Translations under genes and position numbers: made by a program | The notes under the pieces: model-generated | Database searches by the model: none | Seen by the model: the letters and a program-made list of their open reading frames with translations, nothing else | Told to the model about the DNA's origin: nothing | Source of the DNA: Marinagarivorans sp. UBA5868 | GTDB lineage: Bacteria; Pseudomonadota; Gammaproteobacteria; Pseudomonadales; Cellvibrionaceae | Direction: 5' to 3' | Assembly (NCBI GenBank): GCA_002432095.1 | Contig: DJFQ01000080.1 | Coordinates: forward strand, 1,323-11,516 | Length of the DNA stretch: 10,194 bases | Part shown: positions 1 to 7,882 of the stretch, in pieces | How the letters are laid out: every line of letters starts with the position of its first letter | Numbering within the stretch: position 1 is the first letter of the stretch

Positions 1-16
1 TAATTACTGAAATTAC
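1..16. repeat. Tandem AATTAC half-sites just upstream of the regulator gene
   Basis: AATTAC occurs at 2-7 and again at 11-16, separated by TGA. The same bases also read as an imperfect palindrome, TAATT (1-5) facing AATTA (11-15). The site sits directly before the ribosome binding site of the regulator, where an autoregulatory operator could lie. It is short and AT-rich and the window edge cuts off its context, so a function is only a suggestion. Confidence 0.25.
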
Positions 17-28
17 AGGAAACAAATT

Positions 29-568
29 ATGACGCCGATGATCCAAGCCTGCGTAATGCATTTTGGCGAGATGGGCAGCCGTTGGGGCATCAACAGAACC
101 GTGGGGCAGATGTATGCGCTTCTGGTGCTGAGTTCCGAGCCGCTGACCGCCGATCAAATTGCCGAGAGTCTCGGATTTTCCCGCTCCAACGTTAGTATGG
201 GGCTGAAAGAACTGCAGTCCTGGGAATTGGTACGGCTGCAACACATCCCAGGAGATCGTAAAGAATATTATTCCGCTCCGGCAGAAATTTGGGATATCGC
301 CAAAACCTTGATGGAGCAGCGACGCAAACGGGAGATCGACCCCACGCTTTCCACCCTGCGGGATTTATTAATGACTAAACCAGCCGGCGCGGAGGAAAAG
401 TACGCCCAGCAACGTATGCAGGAAATGCACGACCTGATCGAAATGTTGACCAAATGGACGACGGAAATTCAGCGGCTGGATGCGGCGCGACTACAGAAGT
501 TGCTGAAGCTTGGCAATAATCTTGGAAAGGTGTTGGACATCAAAGACAAATTGCTGGGAAAAAATTGA
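29..568 (+). CDS. GbsR/MarR-family winged-helix transcriptional regulator
   Basis: A 179-residue cytoplasmic DNA-binding protein. Residues about 39-82 form a winged helix-turn-helix: an LTADQIAESLGFS helix-turn, a recognition helix SRSNVSMGLKELQSW (51-65), and a wing around HIPGDRKEYY (72-81). The N-terminal stretch HFGEMGSRWGINRTVGQMYA is typical of the GbsR branch of MarR-like regulators. The C-terminal half (about 95-179) is helical and charged and probably dimerises. The start is supported by AGGA at 17-20, 8 bases upstream. The stop lies 25 bp before cydA on the same strand, so it probably shares a transcript with, and controls, the oxidase genes. The ligand is unknown, and GbsR-like proteins are usually repressors. 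The family call is confident; the target is inferred from position. The upstream promoter lies outside the window. Confidence 0.88.
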   Translation: MTPMIQACVMHFGEMGSRWGINRTVGQMYALLVLSSEPLTADQIAESLGFSRSNVSMGLKELQSWELVRLQHIPGDRKEYYSAPAEIWDIAKTLMEQRRKREIDPTLSTLRDLLMTKPAGAEEKYAQQRMQEMHDLIEMLTKWTTEIQRLDAARLQKLLKLGNNLGKVLDIKDKLLGKN

Positions 569-581
569 GACGCTTACCTAT

Positions 582-586
582 GAGGT
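582..586 (+). promoter_or_regulatory. Ribosome binding site deciding the cydA start
   Basis: GAGGT lies 7 bases before the ATG at 594. A TTG at 591 is in frame immediately before that ATG but would leave only 4 bases of spacing. The ATG is therefore the better start, and the protein begins MDTFLLSRIQF, like other CydA proteins. Confidence 0.65.
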
Positions 587-593
587 TTGATTG

Positions 594-1991
594 ATGGATA
601 CCTTTCTGCTATCCCGCATTCAGTTCGCTGCCAACATCAGTTTCCATATTTTATTTCCCTCCATCACTATCGCCCTGTGTTGGTTTTTATTGTATTTCCG
701 CGTGCAGCATAATCGCACGGGTGATGAAGTGTGGATGCGCTGTTATCGATTTTGGGTAAAGATTTTTGCATTAAGTTTTGCGCTTGGCGTCGTCAGCGGC
801 ATTACCATGTCGTTCCAGTTTGGCACCAACTGGCCGGGCTATATGGAAACCGTGGGTAATATAGCTGGCCCATTGCTGGGTTACGAAGTGTTAACGGCGT
901 TTTTTCTTGAAGCGACATTCCTCGGAATCATGTTGTTTGGTATTAATCGCGTCTCGCCGCGTATGCATACCCTGGCGACATTTTTGGTTGCTGTCGGCAC
1001 CAGTCTGTCCGCGTTCTGGATTTTGGCATTGAATTCCTGGATGCAAACCCCCGCGGGATTTGAAATGCGCGACGGTGTCGCATTTCCTCTAAGTTGGTCG
1101 CAGATTATTTTCAACCCCTCCATGCCGTATCGTGTGACCCACATGTTATTGGCGTCTGGTCTGACAGCGGCATTTTTGATTGCTGGCATTTCTGCCTATC
1201 GATTATTAAAAGGTGATCATAAACCGGCGCCGCGACTTGCTTTGAAGGCCGGTCTTTTCGCTGCCGCGGTGTTAATACCTTTACAGGTTTTAGTGGGCGA
1301 TATGCACGGTCTCAACACCTTAGAGCATCAGCCTGCGAAAATTGCCGCGATGGAAGCCATTTGGGAAACCACGGAGGGCGCGCCCTTCACTATTTTTGCG
1401 CTGCCGGATGAGATCAATCAACTGAATCGTTTTGCGCTGGAGATTCCCGGCGCGGCGAGTTTTATTTTGACTCACGATTGGCGAGGGGAGGTCAAAGGCT
1501 TAAATGAATTTGCGGAGCATCCGCCCGTCATGCCGGTATTTTTCAGCTTTCGCTTGATGGTCGGCATCGGTATGTTGATGTGGTTGGTAGCGTGGTCGTT
1601 CAGTTGGCTGCTGTGGAGAAAAAAATCATTGCCAAACTGGGCATTGCGCACGCTGGTGACCATGAGCTTTTCCGGTTGGGTCGCCATCCTTGCGGGTTGG
1701 TATGTATCAGAAATCGGCCGCCAGCCTTACCTGGTGTCCGGCATTTTGAAAACCAGCGATGCGGTGACATCGGTAGCGCCTGAAAATGTTGGAATTTCGC
1801 TGATGATTTACCTTTCTCTATATGCGGTTTTGTTGGTGGCTTATATTCGCACTTTATTTGTGATGGCGCGCAAGTCGGTACTGGTTGATCGGCCGGAAGA
1901 TCTGGTGACGTTGCAGGAGCGCCATAACCCATTGACTCAGCAAACAGCCCATACTCAGCAAACAGCAGAAAGCACAGGAGCGGCACGATGA
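594..1991 (+). CDS. cydA: Cytochrome bd-type quinol oxidase subunit I, short Q-loop (CIO type)
   Basis: A 465-residue inner-membrane subunit that oxidises quinol and carries the hemes of the bd-type oxidase. Visible key residues are His18 in SFHILFP (E. coli His19, high-spin heme ligand), Glu98 and Glu106 in GYEVLTAFFLEATF, His183 in RVTHMLL (E. coli His186), Lys249 and Glu254 in HQPAKIAAMEAIWET (E. coli Lys252/Glu257, quinol site), Met322 in FRLMVGIG (E. coli Met393), and Glu373 and Arg376 in SEIGRQPY (E. coli Glu445/Arg448). The Lys-to-Met distance is 73 residues, against 141 in E. coli, so the periplasmic Q-loop is the short form found in cyanide-insensitive oxidases (cioA). About nine hydrophobic segments are visible. 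GRQPY replaces the commoner GRQPW. The C-terminal tail carries a tandem TQQTA duplication. It overlaps cydB by 4 bp. Family and role are very secure; real cyanide resistance is inference. Confidence 0.96.
   Translation: MDTFLLSRIQFAANISFHILFPSITIALCWFLLYFRVQHNRTGDEVWMRCYRFWVKIFALSFALGVVSGITMSFQFGTNWPGYMETVGNIAGPLLGYEVLTAFFLEATFLGIMLFGINRVSPRMHTLATFLVAVGTSLSAFWILALNSWMQTPAGFEMRDGVAFPLSWSQIIFNPSMPYRVTHMLLASGLTAAFLIAGISAYRLLKGDHKPAPRLALKAGLFAAAVLIPLQVLVGDMHGLNTLEHQPAKIAAMEAIWETTEGAPFTIFALPDEINQLNRFALEIPGAASFILTHDWRGEVKGLNEFAEHPPVMPVFFSFRLMVGIGMLMWLVAWSFSWLLWRKKSLPNWALRTLVTMSFSGWVAILAGWYVSEIGRQPYLVSGILKTSDAVTSVAPENVGISLMIYLSLYAVLLVAYIRTLFVMARKSVLVDRPEDLVTLQERHNPLTQQTAHTQQTAESTGAAR
1935..1966 (+). 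repeat. 18-bp-period tandem duplication in the cydA tail
   Basis: The 14-mer ACTCAGCAAACAGC occurs at 1935-1948 and again, without mismatch, at 1953-1966, a period of 18 bp. It keeps the frame and gives TQQTAH then TQQTAE in the hydrophilic C-terminal tail of subunit I, beyond all known functional residues. Replication slippage is the simple explanation. Confidence 0.8.
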
Positions 1992-2995
1992 TTCCCACAG
2001 GTGAAGCCTATTGGTTACCGGTTATTTTTATTGCGCTTATGGGGCTAGCGTTTTTGATGTATGCCGTGCTGGACGGTTATGACCTGGGGGTGGGTATTTT
2101 GTTGCCGAATAATTCGGAATCCCAGCGCGATACCATGATTGCATCCATTGGCCCTTTTTGGGATGCGAACGAAACCTGGTTGGTACTGGGTGTGGGTATT
2201 TTGTTGATCGCGTTTCCCAGTGCTCACAATGTGATCCTGTTTCATCTGTATCTTCCCGTTACGTTTATGTTGGGAGGTTTAATTTTGCGTGGTGTTGCGT
2301 TTGACTTCCGTGCCAAGGCACCGGCGCACGACAAGCGTCTTTGGGACTATGCGTTCAAAGGGGGGTCATTGCTGGCCACACTATCCCAAGGATATATGTT
2401 GGGTCTGTTTGTCATGGGTTTTGAACGCTCGGCGATTGCCTACGCGTTTGCGGTGCTAAGTGCCGTGTGCGTCACCGCTGGATATAGTTTTATTGGCGCC
2501 GCTTGGTTGGTTATGAAAACGGAAGGGACGTTGCAGATGCGTGCGGCGCGTTGGGCAAGAATTTGCCTTTGGTTAACGGCGTTGGGACTTTTTGTCGTTT
2601 CGTTAGTTAATCCTTTAACCAGTGCAAACGTGTTCGAAAAATGGTTCGGTAGCTCGTTAGGAATATTTCTGTTGATCATTCCTCTGGCGGTTTTTTTTGC
2701 AGTGATGACCGTGGATCGCTATCTGGCACGATTTCCTCATTCAGGCGATTTTGGTTGCTGGATTCCGTTTGTCGGCGCGCTTGCGGTTTTTATTCTGTCA
2801 TTTGCCGCGCTGGGTTATAGCTTTTTTCCGCAGGTGGTACCGGGGAAAATGACCATCTGGGAAGCCGCAAGCGCGACGGAATCCCTTTGGTTTATTTTGT
2901 ATGGTGCGATGATCGTGCTGCCAGCGATTATTCTTTACACGTTTTATGCCTATCGCGTGTTTTGGGGGAAAACCCGCGAGCTGACGTATTATTGA
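1988..2995 (+). CDS. cydB: Cytochrome bd-type quinol oxidase subunit II
   Basis: A 335-residue integral membrane protein that forms the heterodimer with subunit I. Recognised motifs are YAVLDGYDLGVG (25-36), GPFWDANETWLVLGVGILL (55-73), RGVAFDFR (101-108), QGYMLG (134-139) and YSFIGAAWLVMKTEG (166-180). Eight or nine hydrophobic segments are visible. Its ATG overlaps the cydA stop in an ATGA (1988-1991), and AGGAG at 1976-1980 lies 7 bases upstream, a layout suited to translational coupling. The length matches CioB/CydB of the short-loop type. No CydX-like mini-protein of 30-40 residues follows before the terminator, which agrees with the CIO-type branch, where CydX is often absent or located elsewhere. 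The call is very secure. Confidence 0.96.
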   Translation: MIPTGEAYWLPVIFIALMGLAFLMYAVLDGYDLGVGILLPNNSESQRDTMIASIGPFWDANETWLVLGVGILLIAFPSAHNVILFHLYLPVTFMLGGLILRGVAFDFRAKAPAHDKRLWDYAFKGGSLLATLSQGYMLGLFVMGFERSAIAYAFAVLSAVCVTAGYSFIGAAWLVMKTEGTLQMRAARWARICLWLTALGLFVVSLVNPLTSANVFEKWFGSSLGIFLLIIPLAVFFAVMTVDRYLARFPHSGDFGCWIPFVGALAVFILSFAALGYSFFPQVVPGKMTIWEAASATESLWFILYGAMIVLPAIILYTFYAYRVFWGKTRELTYY

Positions 2996-3017
2996 CGGAT
3001 TCGTAATCTGCAGACGT

Positions 3018-3050
3018 AAAAAAAGCGCACATTTTTATGTGCGCTTTTTT
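3018..3050. terminator. Bidirectional intrinsic terminator between cydB and the DUF2214 gene
   Basis: GCGCACAT (3025-3032) pairs perfectly with ATGTGCGC (3037-3044) around a TTTT loop. It is flanked by seven A on the left (3018-3024) and six T on the right (3045-3050), which extend the stem. Read on plus it ends the cydAB transcript; read on minus it ends the GH3-DUF2214 transcript. It lies between two convergent genes, as expected. Confidence 0.92.
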
Positions 3051-3064
3051 ATTTGCACTCCGGC

Positions 3065-3502
3065 TTAATTGATGTAGCCGACGCCATTCGCCATCAGCAC
3101 CGCTAGCAGCGGAATGATGCACATCAACAGCAGCTCTACACGGATCATCATAGTGATGGATTTAGGTACGCTTACCGCTGTTGTGTTTCTACGGTTTTTT
3201 AGGATGAAGCGCGTGGGCATAAACGAGAGGATTCCGACCAATACAAATAGCGTAATTTTGGTATGAAATACCCAGTTTTGGCTGTAAAAACCTGCCGGTT
3301 TGCCCACCCAAAACCACATGCCCAATCCACATAACAAAACAATCAGGGCACTGCCGCCGTAAACGGCGTCCATCACTGCAATTTTTCTCATACCGCCCGC
3401 TTCGACTTGTCCTTTTAGCTGCATATGTTGGACGGTGAGCAGTGCGAACATGGCGAAAATGCCGAGGAAGTGGAAATAGCGTAGTAACAGATCAGTCGTC
3501 AT
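3065..3502 (-). CDS. DUF2214 family four-helix membrane protein
   Basis: A 145-residue protein with four predicted membrane helices (about 6-27, 49-67, 81-100 and 120-138). The pattern RYFHFLGIFAMFALLTVQH, then MDAVYGGSALIVLLCGLG, then FHTKITLFVLVGILS, then a C-terminal LLAVLMANG, matches what I know of the DUF2214 family, and the length is the family's usual one. The frame is open further upstream to 3691, but that part lies in the neighbouring gene's coding region and is not membrane-like. I chose the ATG at 3502, which has a weak GAGAG upstream. The function is unknown. His11 in helix 1 and the HxK at 80-82 in helix 3 recall the conserved His and Lys of HemJ (protoporphyrinogen oxidase), which is also a small four-helix protein; this is inference. 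It starts 28 bp after the GH3 stop on the same strand and is probably co-transcribed. Confidence 0.85.
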   Translation of the reverse strand: MTTDLLLRYFHFLGIFAMFALLTVQHMQLKGQVEAGGMRKIAVMDAVYGGSALIVLLCGLGMWFWVGKPAGFYSQNWVFHTKITLFVLVGILSFMPTRFILKNRRNTTAVSVPKSITMMIRVELLLMCIIPLLAVLMANGVGYIN

Positions 3503-3530
3503 AGAGCTCTCGATGGTTCCAATGGTTGAT

Positions 3531-6110
3531 TTATTTAGGTGCGCAATAAATGGTGGCAGATCGCGCGCGGCCGGGTTCGTAGCGCACATTGCTGATGTTG
3601 GCTGCAAATGCTCCGGCAGTTTGCAGTCCAAAGGGTCCGTCCACTCTGCTGAAATCTGCGCGATCATTTTCGAAACATTGCAGATCCACACTGATTTCCC
3701 GCCACTGATTAAGCGGCAGATCCTTCAAAGCGGCTGTCACGTCCAGGGTCGATCCGCCGAGCGGCCCACTGTACAGCACCGCGTCGACTTTCTGGGAAGG
3801 TTTTCGGTTGATTTTGATATCAAAAACGAGCGCGCCTTTGTGGGCATACACGGCAAGAAGATCGTGTTGCTGCCCATCGTTACGCAGGATCAAGCGGCTC
3901 GTCACGCTACCGTCCCATCGCGCTTCCACTCCTTCTCCGCGGCTGTTGTCCCTGCGCGCACTCAGAGAGCCAAAGCCGGTAGTGCCGCCGGGTTTCACAA
4001 GCCTGCGGTCCAGCGTCGGTTTTTCCAGATAAAACAACCAGCCTTGATCGCCAGAAAAAGTGGCGATTTCAGCCGGGGGCAGAGTTTTACCCAAACGACA
4101 GCCATTCGGCCATTCGCTGGTGTCCTCCGTTAAGGGTTGCCATTTGGTCGGCGGGTCCTGGTAGGTGAGGCCGAACCCGTAAGGGAAAAGCGGCTGATAG
4201 TCGGTGTCATCCAAATTGACGGCCGCATCACATACACCCTGCGGCCAGGAGAACGAAAGCTTGCCGCGGAAATCATGCGCAACCTCGCCCTGGGCGTTGC
4301 GCAGCAACACATCGGCCACGCCGGTTCCTTCGCTGCCCGGCTGCCAAGCCGCAACAAAAGCGTCGGCAATATTCAACTCTTTGTTGACCCACAACGGCCG
4401 CCCCGAAAGAAATACGGCTACGGTGGGTATACCCTGGCTCTTAAGCGACTGAAGTATGGCCAAAGAGCGTTTGTTATTTCGCTCAAATTCGAGTGTTGCC
4501 GTGTTTTCCAGATCACCGAGCATCTCCGCGTAAGGCTCCTCGCCAAAGACGACAATGGCGGCGTCCACGTTGGCGGGAATCTGGCCATCCTCACGGAGAA
4601 TCGCTCGTCCGCCGGCTGCCCGAGTGGCATGGTCCAGGGCGGCAAAAATAGTGGTGGCGCCGGGATATTTTGCATTCGGGTTATCCCGGCCCTGCCAGGT
4701 TACCGACCAGCCTCCCGCTTGGTGGGACATACTGTTGGCCGCGTGGCCTGCTACCAAAATCGTGCGGCGCGGATCCAGTGGCAGTACGCCGTTGTTCTTC
4801 AACAACACCAACGATTCCCGCACCGCCTGACGCGCGAGCTCCCGGTGGCCGGCATTGCCAATCAAGTCCGATTGCTGTGCAGTGATACGCTCTGCCGGAC
4901 GGGGTTTTTCCCACAGGCCCGCGCGCATTTTTACGCGAAGAATCCGCGTTACCGCATCGTTGATGCGCGCCACCGGAATCGTGCCGTTCCAGACTTGCCC
5001 CAGGGTATTGCGATAAAAATTCTTCCAGTCGGGAGCATTGGGGATCATGAACAGATCCACACCCGCGTTAATGGCTTCTGCGCAGTTGTCGATGCTGCAG
5101 CCGCGAATATGGCCTATGGCCTGCCAATCGCTTACCACCACGCCATCAAACCCGAGGTGTTCTTTCAGCAAGCCGGTCAAGAGCTTTCTATTAGCGTGGG
5201 AATGAATACCATCCCACCAGCTATAGCTCGCCATGACGGTTTGCACGCCGGCTTCAATCGCGGAAATGTAGCCGGGCAGATGTAAACGTATTAACTCTGC
5301 CTCATCCCCTTGGGTATTGCCCTGGTCGTCGCCGAACAAGGTGCCGCCGTCACCAATAAAGTGTTTGGCGCTGGCCAGTACATGGTTGTGATCGAGAAAT
5401 GCAGCGCTGCCGGCCTGTCCTTGCAGTCCCTCCACTACTGCGGCGCCCATCTGCGCGACTAATTGAGGGTCTTCGCTGAAGCTTTCGTAGGTTCGGCCCC
5501 AGCGGATGTCACGCGCGACGGCTACCGTCGGCGCAAAGTTCCAGTCGAGACCGGTAGCGGCGATCTCCAAAGCAGTGGCGCTGGCGATCTTTCTTACCAA
5601 GTCAGTATTGCGCGTCGCTCCGAGTGCAATGTTGTGCGGAAACAGAGTGGCACCCATGACGTTACCGTGGCCATGCACCGCATCCACCCCCCACATCAGG
5701 GGGATCGGTGTTTTATCCAGCTCTTGCGCAATGGAGGCTTGAAACAATTTATCCGCCAACTGCACCCAGTCCTGCGGCTTGGCATCGGGCTTGTCGTGCG
5801 GAGTCTGGCCGCCGCCGTTGAGCACCGAGCCAATACGGAACTCGCGAATATCCGCTTCGGATACGCTGCCAATATCCGCCTGAATCATCTGCGCCACTTT
5901 CTGTTGCAGGCTCATGCTGGCGACTATTTGTTGGATTCGCGTCTCCATTTTTGGGTCGACGGCGACAGGAGATTTAGCAGTCGGCCAAACCACCGGGGTG
6001 TTGGTTGGAGCGGTTTCCTGTTGCGTTTGCTTAAGGGTCTCAGGTGACTGGCAGGCTGGCAGTGCCACGCTCAATCCAAGGGCGAGAAAAAACGCTGGGT
6101 GTAGGCGCAT
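3531..6110 (-). CDS. Glycoside hydrolase family 3 beta-glucosidase / exo-beta-glucanase, lipoprotein
   Basis: An 859-residue secreted enzyme expected to release glucose from the non-reducing end of beta-glucan or cello-oligosaccharides. A lipoprotein signal ends in the lipobox LPAC (Cys20); residue +2 is Gln, not Asp, which favours the outer membrane. The GH3 N-domain spans about 55-400: [11 protein letters not shown] (140-150), [11 protein letters not shown] (205-215), KHF (249-251) and [10 protein letters not shown] with the probable nucleophile Asp328. The C-domain spans about 430-650: [15 protein letters not shown] (431-445), then GEEPYAE (523-529), which corresponds to GEHPYTE of barley ExoI, so Glu524 is the likely acid/base. 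Residues about 680-845 form an extra beta-rich domain, as in Pseudoalteromonas ExoP (Exop_C type). GGAG lies 8 bases before the ATG. Linkage (1,3 or 1,4) cannot be read from sequence. The total length fits ExoP-like enzymes (about 840). Confidence 0.94.
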   Translation of the reverse strand: MRLHPAFFLALGLSVALPACQSPETLKQTQQETAPTNTPVVWPTAKSPVAVDPKMETRIQQIVASMSLQQKVAQMIQADIGSVSEADIREFRIGSVLNGGGQTPHDKPDAKPQDWVQLADKLFQASIAQELDKTPIPLMWGVDAVHGHGNVMGATLFPHNIALGATRNTDLVRKIASATALEIAATGLDWNFAPTVAVARDIRWGRTYESFSEDPQLVAQMGAAVVEGLQGQAGSAAFLDHNHVLASAKHFIGDGGTLFGDDQGNTQGDEAELIRLHLPGYISAIEAGVQTVMASYSWWDGIHSHANRKLLTGLLKEHLGFDGVVVSDWQAIGHIRGCSIDNCAEAINAGVDLFMIPNAPDWKNFYRNTLGQVWNGTIPVARINDAVTRILRVKMRAGLWEKPRPAERITAQQSDLIGNAGHRELARQAVRESLVLLKNNGVLPLDPRRTILVAGHAANSMSHQAGGWSVTWQGRDNPNAKYPGATTIFAALDHATRAAGGRAILREDGQIPANVDAAIVVFGEEPYAEMLGDLENTATLEFERNNKRSLAILQSLKSQGIPTVAVFLSGRPLWVNKELNIADAFVAAWQPGSEGTGVADVLLRNAQGEVAHDFRGKLSFSWPQGVCDAAVNLDDTDYQPLFPYGFGLTYQDPPTKWQPLTEDTSEWPNGCRLGKTLPPAEIATFSGDQGWLFYLEKPTLDRRLVKPGGTTGFGSLSARRDNSRGEGVEARWDGSVTSRLILRNDGQQHDLLAVYAHKGALVFDIKINRKPSQKVDAVLYSGPLGGSTLDVTAALKDLPLNQWREISVDLQCFENDRADFSRVDGPFGLQTAGAFAANISNVRYEPGRARSATIYCAPK

Positions 6111-6331
6111 TCGGGAGTCTCCGGGAGGGGCAGGCGCGAATTATTATGAAGGGCTGCGCCAGGCTCAAACAGCGAGGGCTAAGCCTAAACCATGTGTTGG
6201 CAAATCGCCAAAGTTTTACCGTGCATAAACGATGGTCGCCAGCATTTCCGCCGTGGAATTTCTCAGACACACTGGTTCCGATCGGGCTAGAATGTGCGCC
6301 TTTCTCCAAACCTCGGCACAAGAAACGATCT
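6111..6331. other. Divergent intergenic region between the GH3 gene and aroA
   Basis: This 221-bp gap must hold the start signals of both flanking genes. On plus, a TAGAAT box precedes aroA. On minus I see CATAAT (6142-6147 as read on the opposite strand) but no convincing -35. An inverted repeat TTGGC (6197-6201) / GCCAA (6207-6211) with a 5-base spacer could be an operator, but its arms are short. No small gene is supported: the open frame running through it on plus is only the upstream extension of aroA and has no family resemblance. Confidence 0.5.
6264..6293 (+). promoter_or_regulatory. Putative sigma-70 promoter of aroA
   Basis: A -10 box TAGAAT (6288-6293, five of six consensus bases) lies 18 bp after a weak -35-like CAGACA (6264-6269). 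Transcription would begin near 6300, giving a short leader of about 30 bases before the aroA ATG at 6332. The -10 is good; the -35 is doubtful. Confidence 0.4.
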
Positions 6332-7615
6332 ATGGAACAGCTGGTTTTACAGCCGCGCAAAATTGCCCGCGGCGAAGTTACCCTTCCCGGCTCTAAGAGC
6401 CTGTCCAACCGCATTCTGCTGCTCGCCGCCCTGGCGCGAGGTACGACCACCGTCACCAACCTGCTCGACAGCGACGACGTCCGCCATATGCTTACCGCGC
6501 TGCGCCAATTGGGGGTGACGTATTCACTCAGCGATGACCGCAAAACTTGCGTGGTTCAGAGTGTTGGCGGCGTTTTTCGAGCCGAACAACCACTGGAGCT
6601 GTTTTTGGGTAATGCGGGCACGGCGGTCCGGCCGTTAACAGCAGCTTTGTGCATCAGCAACGGCAATTTCACGATTACTGGCGAGCCGCGAATGTACGAA
6701 CGCCCGATTGGCGACTTGGTTGACGCCATGAGAGGGTTGGGTGCAGACATTACCTACAGTCGCGATACCGGCTATCCACCGCTGGTCATTTCTGGCAAAC
6801 CCTTGGCGGGCGGCGAAGTTGGTATTAAAGGCAATGTATCGAGCCAATATCTTACTGCTCTGTTGATGGTGGCTCCGTTGTTGTCCTCGGATTTGCTGAT
6901 CCGTGTGGAAGGCGATTTAGTTTCTAAGCCCTATATCGACATTACGCTCGACACCATGCGGCGTTTTGGCGTCGAGGTGGAAAACAATAACTATCAGACT
7001 TTTGCCGTTCGCGGCGGCCAGCTTTACCAAGCACCCGGAGAGATTATGGTGGAAGGTGATGCTTCTTCCGCATCTTATTTTCTCGCTGCGGCCGCCATCG
7101 GCGGCGGCCCGGTGAAAGTTCATGGCACCGGCTCTGCCAGTGTCCAGGGCGATGCAAAATTCGCAGAAGTGTTACGCCAGATGGGCGCCGAAGTGGAGTA
7201 CGGCGAATATTGGATTCAGGTAACCGGTAAAGGAAAATTGCACGGTGTCGACGTGGACCTCAACCACATCCCAGACGCCGCCATGACCATAGCCACCGCA
7301 GCCCTGTTCGCCGAAGGCCCCACCTGCATTCGCAATATTTATAACTGGCGGGTAAAAGAAACCGACCGACTTTCCGCCATGGCGACAGAATTGCGCAAAG
7401 TCGGCGCTGAGGTGGAAGAGGGCGAAGACTACATCCGCATCGTACCGCCAACAAAAATTCAATCCGCTGCCATAGATACCTACAACGACCACCGCATGGC
7501 TATGTGCTTCTCACTGGCAGCTTTTGGTGATGCACCGATCACGATTAATGATCCGAAATGTACGTCAAAAACATTTCCGGAATATTTCGCGGAATTTGCG
7601 CGGGTGTGTGAGTAA
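6332..7615 (+). CDS. aroA: 3-phosphoshikimate 1-carboxyvinyltransferase (EPSP synthase), class I
   Basis: A cytoplasmic enzyme of 427 residues, the same length as E. coli AroA. It joins phosphoenolpyruvate to shikimate-3-phosphate, giving EPSP, the precursor of chorismate. Visible sites are Lys22 and Arg27 in [20 protein letters not shown] (43-54), NAGTAVRP (94-101), [11 protein letters not shown] (117-127), [15 protein letters not shown] (241-255), [11 protein letters not shown] with catalytic Asp315, VKETDR with Glu343, YNDHRMAM (384-391) and TSKTFP with Lys413. Gly96 and Pro101 are as in glyphosate-sensitive class I enzymes; position 99 is Val where E. coli has Met. The frame is open upstream to 6044, but only the ATG at 6332 gives the family's N-terminus (MEQLVLQP); its Shine-Dalgarno sequence is weak (AAGAAA). 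It stands alone, without serC, tyrA, cmk or rpsA nearby. No clear terminator follows. Confidence 0.97.
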   Translation: MEQLVLQPRKIARGEVTLPGSKSLSNRILLLAALARGTTTVTNLLDSDDVRHMLTALRQLGVTYSLSDDRKTCVVQSVGGVFRAEQPLELFLGNAGTAVRPLTAALCISNGNFTITGEPRMYERPIGDLVDAMRGLGADITYSRDTGYPPLVISGKPLAGGEVGIKGNVSSQYLTALLMVAPLLSSDLLIRVEGDLVSKPYIDITLDTMRRFGVEVENNNYQTFAVRGGQLYQAPGEIMVEGDASSASYFLAAAAIGGGPVKVHGTGSASVQGDAKFAEVLRQMGAEVEYGEYWIQVTGKGKLHGVDVDLNHIPDAAMTIATAALFAEGPTCIRNIYNWRVKETDRLSAMATELRKVGAEVEEGEDYIRIVPPTKIQSAAIDTYNDHRMAMCFSLAAFGDAPITINDPKCTSKTFPEYFAEFARVCE

Positions 7616-7834
7616 GGAAGGGGTGCTTGCGCTCTTTTATAGACAGCTAAAACGCGGATTCTTGAGGGCGGTCGGCCTAAAGGTGGGTGTCTGGCTAGGC
7701 GATAAGCACTTCAGGGGCAGCGTCTTCTTATGCGAGAGTTGGTGACGGCTCTTCGTGACCATGGGCGTGGACTGATCAGGTTGTATAAACATCCTCATTG
7801 ATGCCGTCTGTCCTTGAATAGGAGCCGAACTGAA

Positions 7835-7882
7835 ATGTTCGCTCACTTGGCGCAATATTCAGAATCAATATTGCATTCGTAG
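7835..7882 (+). other. Possible leader mini-ORF upstream of the DUF4238 gene
   Basis: An ATG at 7835 opens a 15-codon frame (MFAHLAQYSESILHS) that stops at 7880-7882, 8 bases before the DUF4238 start. AGGAG (7820-7824) sits 10 bases upstream, a better Shine-Dalgarno match than the AGAG in front of the DUF4238 start, though the spacing is a little long. It could couple translation or be chance. Nothing in the peptide points to a function. Confidence 0.25.
7852..7874. repeat. Inverted repeat GCAATATT / AATATTGC before the DUF4238 gene
   Basis: GCAATATT (7852-7859) and AATATTGC (7867-7874) are perfect 8-base arms with a 7-base spacer, 16 bp before the DUF4238 ATG. It could be an operator for a dimeric regulator, or an RNA hairpin near the ribosome binding site. 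It is AT-rich and there is no T tract, so it is not a terminator. Confidence 0.55.

Noticed and set aside
2996..3017. A cydX-like small gene after cydB
   Set aside because: Only 22 bases separate the cydB stop from the terminator, too few for any CydX.
3503..3691. N-terminal extension of the DUF2214 protein by 63 codons
   Set aside because: It lies mostly within the 3' end of the GH3 gene in another frame, is not membrane-like, and DUF2214 proteins normally start near the RYxHFLG segment.
4137..5285. Long open frame of 382 codons on plus inside the GH3 gene
   Set aside because: It is antisense to a gene with clear catalytic motifs. The translation has no family resemblance or membrane pattern, and the opening is explained by the GC-rich codon use of the opposite strand.
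6044..6331. N-terminal extension of aroA by 96 codons
   Set aside because: It overlaps the GH3 signal-peptide coding region and the whole intergenic gap and resembles no domain. The ATG at 6332 gives exactly the E. coli-type N-terminus and length.
7675..7700. GCCTAAA ... GCTAGGC pair resembling integron attC core sites
   Set aside because: Each half has one mismatch to the attC core and the total span is 26 bp, far below the size of real attC sites. No second copy appears after the DUF4238 gene.
7781..7796. TTGTATAAACATCCTC as a LexA (SOS) box
   Set aside because: Only the left half resembles the consensus; the right-hand ACAG half is absent.
7637..7855. 72-codon frame on minus between aroA and the DUF4238 gene
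   Set aside because: No family resemblance and a low-complexity Ser/Pro/Thr-rich composition typical of chance frames. The region also holds the control signals of the next gene.
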